A program made the translations under genes and the position numbers. A model generated the notes under the pieces. That model searched no databases. It was not told the origin of the DNA and saw nothing but the letters and a program-made list of their open reading frames with translations. This document shows positions 38,296 to 44,609 of a stretch of DNA of 44,609 bases, in pieces. Source of the stretch: Bdellovibrio sp. (lineage in GTDB: Bacteria; Bdellovibrionota; Bdellovibrionia; Bdellovibrionales; Bdellovibrionaceae). The DNA lies in assembly GCA_014376935.1 (NCBI GenBank), contig JACMQO010000121.1:1-44609 (forward strand), read 5' to 3'. Within the stretch, counting starts at the first letter, position 1. Each line of letters opens with the position of its first letter.

Positions 38296-39595
38296 TTTCG
38301 TTTAACATCTCTCTTAATTTAGGAAAACTTTTTGCAAAACTTTGATTTCTTTTCTTATCTAATGTTTCCGTATAGATAAAAAAATCATTCAACTTTTCTT
38401 TATCGTCCATATCTAACGTTTGATCTAAACGATTTATTAAACTTTGAATGCTATTTTGAAGAAAAAAACTGTTATGCGTTTTTCGATCCAATGTCTTAGA
38501 TCGCAATTTCCAAACTAGCAGTCTGTCTTTAGCTTCTAATTTTATGCTTTTTGGCAAATGCACGAAATCTAAAAAATCGGGGTAAAAGCAGAATAAAAAG
38601 TCGATTAAAATATCTTTATCGTATCTTAAAATTAACGTTTCAACGTAATCTAATAATTTATCTAACGATAAAATGTTATAAATTTGAATCACTGGAGAAA
38701 ATCCAAGCCCAATATTACCGCTAGAGCTTTCAAGTAACTTTTCAATATTTTTCGAGGTTACTTCCCATTTACTATTGCCACGAATGTACTCGTTATCTTC
38801 AGCAAAGCCATCGACGCTGGCATTTATGCTTGTCCACTTAAAATATTTAAGCTGCTCGATGAAACGATCTTTCATTGTGGTAAAATTCAAATTGAAAAAT
38901 AATTCGATCTTTTCAGCGCAACCCATTTCTCTACATTTATCTAAAAACCTATAATTCGCCTCGATTAAAGTGGGCTCTCCACCAGTCATGTAAACTTTTT
39001 GCAAATGAGGAATATATTTTTCTATATCGTTCCAGAAATTATCTGACTCGTACCATTTGTCGACAGAGCCATTAACCATTCCGTACTTTTTCCAAAGTTC
39101 CGAATGGGCACCGTTATTCTCTTTATCTAATTCAATCCATTCTTTTTCAATCATGATACTGTTATATGGGTTACACATACGGCATTTTAAATTACACAAG
39201 TTTCCTAAACGTAAATCCAAATAAACAGGTAATTTATCAACGCGAAAATCGTTTTTAATTGAGTCAGTTACGCGACTCTCGAACTCTTTTTTTCCAAGTC
39301 GGTTAAGCCATTCTTCGTTGTGCGTTTGGCGGTAACTTCTTTTACCAATCTGTTCTTGGCTATAACACGTTTCACACCCGGTAATCGGTTTGCCCTCAAT
39401 CATTCGTTGCCGAATATTTTTCATGTATTTGGTATTCCACGCGCTAGCAAATGAGTCGGTTCCTAAATTTAAAGGACGACCTTCATCATTAACAACATGC
39501 GTTTTATCCGAGACGCAGCAAAAGTTAACCTTACCTGTCGGCGTCGTCATTTGGTGCATCCATGGGTAGATGCAAAAAGTTTTTGAATACTCCAC
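38285..39595 (-). CDS. N-terminal-twitch radical SAM protein (paralog 4)
   Basis: FCIYPWMH...NFCCVSDK...GCETCYSQEQ, LDLRLGNLCNLKCRMCNP, MTGGEP. Confidence 0.93.
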   Translation of the reverse strand: MEYSKTFCIYPWMHQMTTPTGKVNFCCVSDKTHVVNDEGRPLNLGTDSFASAWNTKYMKNIRQRMIEGKPITGCETCYSQEQIGKRSYRQTHNEEWLNRLGKKEFESRVTDSIKNDFRVDKLPVYLDLRLGNLCNLKCRMCNPYNSIMIEKEWIELDKENNGAHSELWKKYGMVNGSVDKWYESDNFWNDIEKYIPHLQKVYMTGGEPTLIEANYRFLDKCREMGCAEKIELFFNLNFTTMKDRFIEQLKYFKWTSINASVDGFAEDNEYIRGNSKWEVTSKNIEKLLESSSGNIGLGFSPVIQIYNILSLDKLLDYVETLILRYDKDILIDFLFCFYPDFLDFVHLPKSIKLEAKDRLLVWKLRSKTLDRKTHNSFFLQNSIQSLINRLDQTLDMDDKEKLNDFFIYTETLDKKRNQSFAKSFPKLREMLNENGY

Positions 39596-39715
39596 GCGTT
39601 TTTCCTTTTCTGCTAAAACTAAAGCGTAGCCTTATAGAAAACAAATCACTACCGATAACTTGTATGGTCGATCAAATCAGAAATTTATATTTTGTTGATT
39701 AAAAATGGTGCGGCA

Positions 39716-39729
39716 TCCCGAATTCGGGA
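39716..39729. repeat. 14-bp perfect palindrome TCCCGAATTCGGGA
   Basis: Read directly. Confidence 0.95.
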
Positions 39730-39764
39730 AGAAAACACCCCACTACTTTGATTTTATTCATCTT

Positions 39765-39878
39765 TGCCTAACTGTCAAATTCATGAATAACGATGAAATT
39801 AGGCAGCTTTACCGTTGAATCAGTTCAACGGTAAAGCAAAGGGCACACCGAAGTGGGCAGGGAACTTTCGAGGTTAGG
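39765..39878 (+). other. Structured leader-like region with abutting and mutually exclusive hairpins
   Basis: TGCCTAA...TTAGGCA (39765-39805), GCTTTACCGTTGAA-tcag-TTCAACGGTAAAGC (39806-39837), alternative CCTAAC (39767-39772)...GTTAGG (39873-39878). Confidence 0.55.
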
Positions 39879-39975
39879 TTATTAAAATCGCTCGGGAAGT
39901 CGACAGTGGCGACAGTAAAACTGTTTTTAATATTTTAAAACGATGGAAAGACAAACTTTAACAAGAGAGAAAAAT

Positions 39976-40212
39976 ATGAACGAACTTATTGGTATTGCTG
40001 TTTTAGTTGCATGCTCTTTGATATTTGCATACTGGAGCACAAATTTTTTCATTCGCCGCAATGAGATACTTACTGTTCGACAATACAGGCTGGGCTACAA
40101 TATTTGTGACCACGCCAGCCATGCTCGCAATACCGAAATGCGATCGAATAAACAGGACAGACTAATTCAAGACCAACCAGCACCAGAGACTCTTTTACAT
40201 AGAACTTGGTAG
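39976..40212 (+). CDS. Small single-TM hypothetical protein
   Basis: AGAGAG SD, MNELIGIAVLVACSLIFAYWSTNFFIRR; start moved from 39943. Confidence 0.6.
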   Translation: MNELIGIAVLVACSLIFAYWSTNFFIRRNEILTVRQYRLGYNICDHASHARNTEMRSNKQDRLIQDQPAPETLLHRTW

Positions 40213-40332
40213 TCGAAATTTAAAAATATTTTTCTAGCGGGCATATTTTTCCCAATATTTAATTTTTGAGTGACCACCGATGAGGATGCACTAAAAAGTG
40301 ACTTTTTGGCCATTTTTTATCCACCGTTTTTT

Positions 40333-43300
40333 TTATAGCCCAAGTTTCTTTTTGATCGCGGCTAATTCCCTATCTTGTTGGTTAAGGCGAGCTTTGATTT
40401 CTGAATTCTCCTGGTTTAGTTTTTTATTTTGGGCCTCAAGGTCAGTGGCGCGGTTTCTGACAGAAGCGATTTCGCGCCCGCCGTTGCCGGCAAGACCAAT
40501 TCCTACAGCAACATTGACTCGCTTAAGGCCAGCGTCATCGGAAGATGCCCAGGCCGTCCCTACACCCTTCTTGGCTTGATCCATGGTCACATAATCTCGG
40601 TGGATCGCCGATGCTGTCCCATCGCCATTCGCAACTATTAAATCGCCCTCGCGAACCTTTCCTGTCACTAGAACTGGTAACTGCCCAGCGAATGCCACAA
40701 GGACAGGGTTCTGGAACTTGTTGTTGTCATTACCAACAAAGGCAGCCGTCGAAGGAGAAGACACAACAACATAACCACCTTTAAACAAAACAACAGAGCC
40801 CATTTGCGGAACCGATGAGCCCGGCCAATCAACCCACTCAGCAAAGTCAGCCCCTGAAGCATTGACTGTACCTGAGGCATTAATTGAACGACCAGTTCCA
40901 GTATCCGAGCCAACATAAAGAACCGAATTTGCTGCGCTATATGTTGTCGTAATTCCTCCGGCAGGATTTAATATTTTCAAGAAATTTGTTCCGCCACTTT
41001 CAGCAAGAAATGCTGCGGAACCAGCGGTTGTCTGGTTTACATCAAGCTTCGCATTTGGCGCTGTCGTCCCGATCCCGACGTTGCCGCCAACTATGGTCGC
41101 TGCGTACCCAGTTCCTGAATTTGAGACTACAAGCGCCGTGCCAGTGGCGCTAACATTGGTAATACTAAGATTGGCAGCGCTGCCACTCCCTGTGCCTGAG
41201 TATGAACCTTTGAAAAGGCTGCCCGTGAAAGCATTTGAACTTGTGGATGTCCAAAAAGGATTGCCGCTTGTCCAAGAGTTACCGCCGACATAGACTCCCG
41301 ATCCTGATGTGTTGCCTGACGACACGCTGAGGCCATTCGTTCCTAAGGCAATGGTACCGCTATTTAGCGTTACGCTTGTTCCTACACTTACGGTTGTACC
41401 TACAGTTATGTTTGTACCTACAGTTACGTTGCCGCCATTAGTCACTGAAAACTTCGAAACGCCGCCAACTTGCAAGTCCATAAGGTATTTACTGCCAGAA
41501 CCGACAGTTGTCTCTGTCGAGTTTAATAAGAGTCCGGTGTATCCGGCTGTGCCCGAAGCATTAACTGTCGGCCGAATTTTCACACCGTAATCGATACCCG
41601 CAGCCGATGTTAAACTTGACACTACGTCCAGCGTGGACCCAGGTGAATTTGTTCCGATACCGACGTTGCCGCCGTTTAAGACGGTCAGTTTTGCGGTGTC
41701 GTTAGTGGTTGTGCTACCTGTAGAAAGATAAATATTACCTGTCGAATTTTGTGTTGTTAAAATTAAATTTCCATTTGAAGAAGCACCTTGGGTTCTAACG
41801 ACTGCATCACCGGCCAGTGCAATATTTGAAAAATATCCTGAGCCTGTGGCAAGTCCAAAATCCAAACTATAGGTGCCATTTGAGATTGAATTTAGTGGCC
41901 CGCTTGCGCCAATCACTTTTATGCCGTCGGCAAGCGAAGTGACATTGACCTGAAGCTTTGAGGCTGGGGCAGCCGTGCCGATCCCGACGTTTCCATTATT
42001 CAGAATACGCATGGCTTCCGTCGCCCCGTTATTACCAACTTGAAAAATATGATCTGCACCCGTCGCACCAACAGCTGTTGTTGTTTTATGTATCAAAGAC
42101 GATGTCGTTCCGGTACCACCAATAATCAGTGGCGATGTAATATTTGTCGTAAATGTTGGTGCCGTCCCAAACACAGCAACGCCTGTTCCTGTTTCATCAC
42201 TTAAAACTCCAGCCAACTGCGCCGAAGTTGTTGCTGCGAATTGCGATAACGGATTGCTTGTTAGCGCATTGCCCGTCGGTATTGAGGTATTACAAATAAT
42301 ATTAGCCCCAGTTCCATCACCGGTACACATCACATTCGCATTAATCCCTGCTGTTCCTATCGTTGGAATTAAACCACTTAAATTACCGGTGTTCAATACC
42401 GCTGCGGTACCAAGTCCTAAGTTACTTCTTGCTGCGGCCGCTGTTGTAGCACCGGTTCCACCGTACAATACTGGAATTGCAGTTGCATTCCATGTACCTG
42501 TAGTCACTGTGCCTAATGTCGTGATACTTGATGAACCCGCTGCCGGAGCACGCGATGCATCTGTCGCATGCACGTGATCAGCACGAGCAAATGTCGTTCC
42601 GGTACCAACCGCCGCTGTGCCATCCATCACTGGAGTCGTCGAAGACGCTTGAGCTAACACGAACTCTGTTGTGGCTAACTGAGTTGTATTTGTATTAACG
42701 GCCGCTGTCGGCGCTAATGGAACTCCGGTAAAAGTTGGAGACACAGAAAACACGACCGAACCTGTTCCTGTTTCATCACTTAAAACTCCAGCCAATTGCG
42801 CCGAAGTTGTTGCTGCGAATTGCGCTAATGTACCAGCTGTCGAAGCATTTCCGGTTGCTGCCGCTACCCAACTTAATGTACCTGAACTGTCACTTTGCAA
42901 AATCATATTTGAACCCGGAGCCACTGCTGGCCAAGTGTACGTCGCTGAACCCGCCGCAGCTGGTACCGCGAACTTCACTGATCCCGAAGTGGATCCTGAA
43001 AGCGCCATAGTTCCCTTAATATCTAAAAGCGAGCTCGGGCTTGTCGTTCCGATACCGACATTACCCGAAGATTTAATCACCATGGCAGAGTGGGCAGCAA
43101 TAGTAGGCATATTCGTGCTGTTAAAATTATTATTTAAGAAGTACATATCGCCGCGACCATAGCTGGCCGTTCGCTGAAAAATGATACCGGCTTTTGCGCT
43201 TGTTGAATCTCCGACATTGAACAGAATTCCGGCAGTCGGCGTATTTGTTTCCGTATTGTTGTTTTGAAGATTCAAAATCCAATTTTCGGCCGCTGTGTTT

Positions 43301-44609
43301 AGATCACTTTCGGAATGGAGCTTATATAGAGGTGCTATTGTCCCGATACCAACTTTACCGTTGGCTAATACCGTCAACCCAGAACCAGCCGTCGAATTCG
43401 ATTGAATTCGCGCAACCATTCCGCTTGTTGAAGCCCCCGTGTTAGCCACATTTAAAAGTCCATTCGTTGAATTCAACGAAGCACTGGATGTCGTCAAGTT
43501 CAATAAACTTCCAGTCGTTAAAGCATTTGCCGAAAGCGACAACGGACTTTGCGTCGTATCCGTCGACCAATTCCATACCTGCGCATTCAATAAATTATCT
43601 ATTGTATTCGTGGCTGTTGCCGCCGTAAGACCAGAAAGAGATCCCGCAATCGTGGCTCCCCAGCTGACGTTCGTCCCATCGGTCGTTAAAAATTTTCCAG
43701 AGTTTGAAGCTTGTGTGGGAAGAATATTATTCGCAGCACCCGCTTGCGCTGTGGCACCCGTTCCACCGTTTGCTAACGGTAACGTTCCGGTAATTTGACC
43801 AACAGGAAGTGAAATATTCGTACACGATAAATTATCTGTTGCCGATGTCCAAGTTAATGTTTGATTCGAAGTACAACCCGTCGACCCGCTACCGAAAGTC
43901 GCTGCGCCAGTAACTGTCGAACGTAAATCAAACATAGATAAATTATTATTCACCCAGTTTGTTCCGTCATATCTTAAAACTTGCCCTGTAGAATAAGTCA
44001 CAGGCGAAACTGTTTTTCCTTTAATTTTATCAACACTAGTTGCAACTGTTCCTGCTGTTGAACTTACATCGCCGGTCATGGCCGGAAATCTTGCTGCTGG
44101 AACTGTTCCTGACGATAAGTTAGTTGCATTCAAACTTGATCCATCAATTTTACTATTAAATGTTGTCCAGTCTGCCGAACTTAAATATCCGTTGACTGAA
44201 GATGTTGCCACTGCGATATCAACTGTTGGAGCTACCGCTGTGCCACCAATATTTATCGGGTTTCCAGCTGTTCCTGCCGCTGTCACCGAAGTCACTGTTC
44301 CGCCACTACCTGTCGCTGCGATTTGTATTCCGCCCGCAGAATGAGTCACGGTAACACCCGCGCCCGCAGTGATTGATTTATTCTCTAAAACTGCACCCGC
44401 ATTATCGTAACCAATGATTTGATTTGAAGTACCAATCACTGGTGGCAAAGTAAAAGTATAATTAGTAATCCCTGCATTCGGAGCTTTCAATAAAACGCGA
44501 TTCGTATTCGTAGTGTCATATAAATAATTATTCTGAGTTGAAACATTTGTTGAAGATACAGAAGTCGTCGCAATATTTCCTGAAGCATCACGTTTCACAA
44601 TTGTCGAAG
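40333..44609 (-). CDS. Large repetitive tail-fibre-like adhesin (partial; N-terminus outside window)
   Basis: Frame stays open to the window edge (TIVKRDASGNIAT), repeated GNVGIGTxxP motifs, C-terminal GADFAEWVDWPG domain and coiled-coil LEAQNKKLNQENSEIKARL. Confidence 0.9.
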   Translation of the reverse strand, partial: STIVKRDASGNIATTSVSSTNVSTQNNYLYDTTNTNRVLLKAPNAGITNYTFTLPPVIGTSNQIIGYDNAGAVLENKSITAGAGVTVTHSAGGIQIAATGSGGTVTSVTAAGTAGNPINIGGTAVAPTVDIAVATSSVNGYLSSADWTTFNSKIDGSSLNATNLSSGTVPAARFPAMTGDVSSTAGTVATSVDKIKGKTVSPVTYSTGQVLRYDGTNWVNNNLSMFDLRSTVTGAATFGSGSTGCTSNQTLTWTSATDNLSCTNISLPVGQITGTLPLANGGTGATAQAGAANNILPTQASNSGKFLTTDGTNVSWGATIAGSLSGLTAATATNTIDNLLNAQVWNWSTDTTQSPLSLSANALTTGSLLNLTTSSASLNSTNGLLNVANTGASTSGMVARIQSNSTAGSGLTVLANGKVGIGTIAPLYKLHSESDLNTAAENWILNLQNNNTETNTPTAGILFNVGDSTSAKAGIIFQRTASYGRGDMYFLNNNFNSTNMPTIAAHSAMVIKSSGNVGIGTTSPSSLLDIKGTMALSGSTSGSVKFAVPAAAGSATYTWPAVAPGSNMILQSDSSGTLSWVAAATGNASTAGTLAQFAATTSAQLAGVLSDETGTGSVVFSVSPTFTGVPLAPTAAVNTNTTQLATTEFVLAQASSTTPVMDGTAAVGTGTTFARADHVHATDASRAPAAGSSSITTLGTVTTGTWNATAIPVLYGGTGATTAAAARSNLGLGTAAVLNTGNLSGLIPTIGTAGINANVMCTGDGTGANIICNTSIPTGNALTSNPLSQFAATTSAQLAGVLSDETGTGVAVFGTAPTFTTNITSPLIIGGTGTTSSLIHKTTTAVGATGADHIFQVGNNGATEAMRILNNGNVGIGTAAPASKLQVNVTSLADGIKVIGASGPLNSISNGTYSLDFGLATGSGYFSNIALAGDAVVRTQGASSNGNLILTTQNSTGNIYLSTGSTTTNDTAKLTVLNGGNVGIGTNSPGSTLDVVSSLTSAAGIDYGVKIRPTVNASGTAGYTGLLLNSTETTVGSGSKYLMDLQVGGVSKFSVTNGGNVTVGTNITVGTTVSVGTSVTLNSGTIALGTNGLSVSSGNTSGSGVYVGGNSWTSGNPFWTSTSSNAFTGSLFKGSYSGTGSGSAANLSITNVSATGTALVVSNSGTGYAATIVGGNVGIGTTAPNAKLDVNQTTAGSAAFLAESGGTNFLKILNPAGGITTTYSAANSVLYVGSDTGTGRSINASGTVNASGADFAEWVDWPGSSVPQMGSVVLFKGGYVVVSSPSTAAFVGNDNNKFQNPVLVAFAGQLPVLVTGKVREGDLIVANGDGTASAIHRDYVTMDQAKKGVGTAWASSDDAGLKRVNVAVGIGLAGNGGREIASVRNRATDLEAQNKKLNQENSEIKARLNQQDRELAAIKKKLGL
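42182..42245. repeat. Direct repeat copy 1 (64 bp) within the fibre gene
   Basis: 63/64 identical to 42761-42824; encodes QFAATTSAQLAGVLSDETGTG. Confidence 0.95.
42761..42824. repeat. Direct repeat copy 2 (64 bp) within the fibre gene
   Basis: 63/64 identical to 42182-42245. Confidence 0.95.

Noticed and set aside
39766-39879. Possible integron attC site (GCCTAAC ... GTTAGGT)
   Set aside because: Core-like ends match RYYYAAC/GTTRRRY and the inner region is palindromic, but L-box pairing is poor and no integrase or second site is visible; treated as a structured leader.
42254-43798. Several plus-strand ORFs (42254, 42735, 42935, 43439)
   Set aside because: Shadow ORFs opposite the repetitive fibre gene, low complexity from its Thr/Ala/Gly codons.

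Overview
This window looks like a chromosome segment of a Bdellovibrio-type predatory bacterium (taxonomy is inferred from gene content and style only). From left to right it contains: trpS; a nitroreductase; a tightly packed minus-strand operon with AstC-like, M20, AstA, AstD and MltG proteins but no AstB or canonical AstE; TPR, BamD and hpt genes; a compact Tad/Flp pilus locus (Flp pilin, several pilin-like proteins, CpaB, secretin, a CpaE-CpaF double-ATPase fusion, one TadB-like protein) running directly into a secreted YD/RHS-repeat protein; small secreted proteins and a response regulator; groES/groEL; DUF421 and trypsin-like protease genes; and an AT-rich accessory stretch (about 31.0-40.2 kb). 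The accessory stretch holds an internally deleted DUF962 remnant, a polytopic membrane protein, tRNA-Asn, a decayed secreted-protein gene and four N-terminal-twitch radical SAM paralogs around a small membrane-anchored protein. The window ends in the 3' part of a very large repetitive fibre/adhesin gene (minus strand, open at the window edge). The strongest leads are the four-gene radical SAM cluster, the CpaE-CpaF fusion with a leaderless pilin-like ORF and a Tad-linked RHS protein, the AstB-less succinyl pathway, three abutting RNA hairpins at 25840-25913, and two unlisted small ORFs with good Shine-Dalgarno sequences. All protein calls come from reading motifs by eye; no database search was run.
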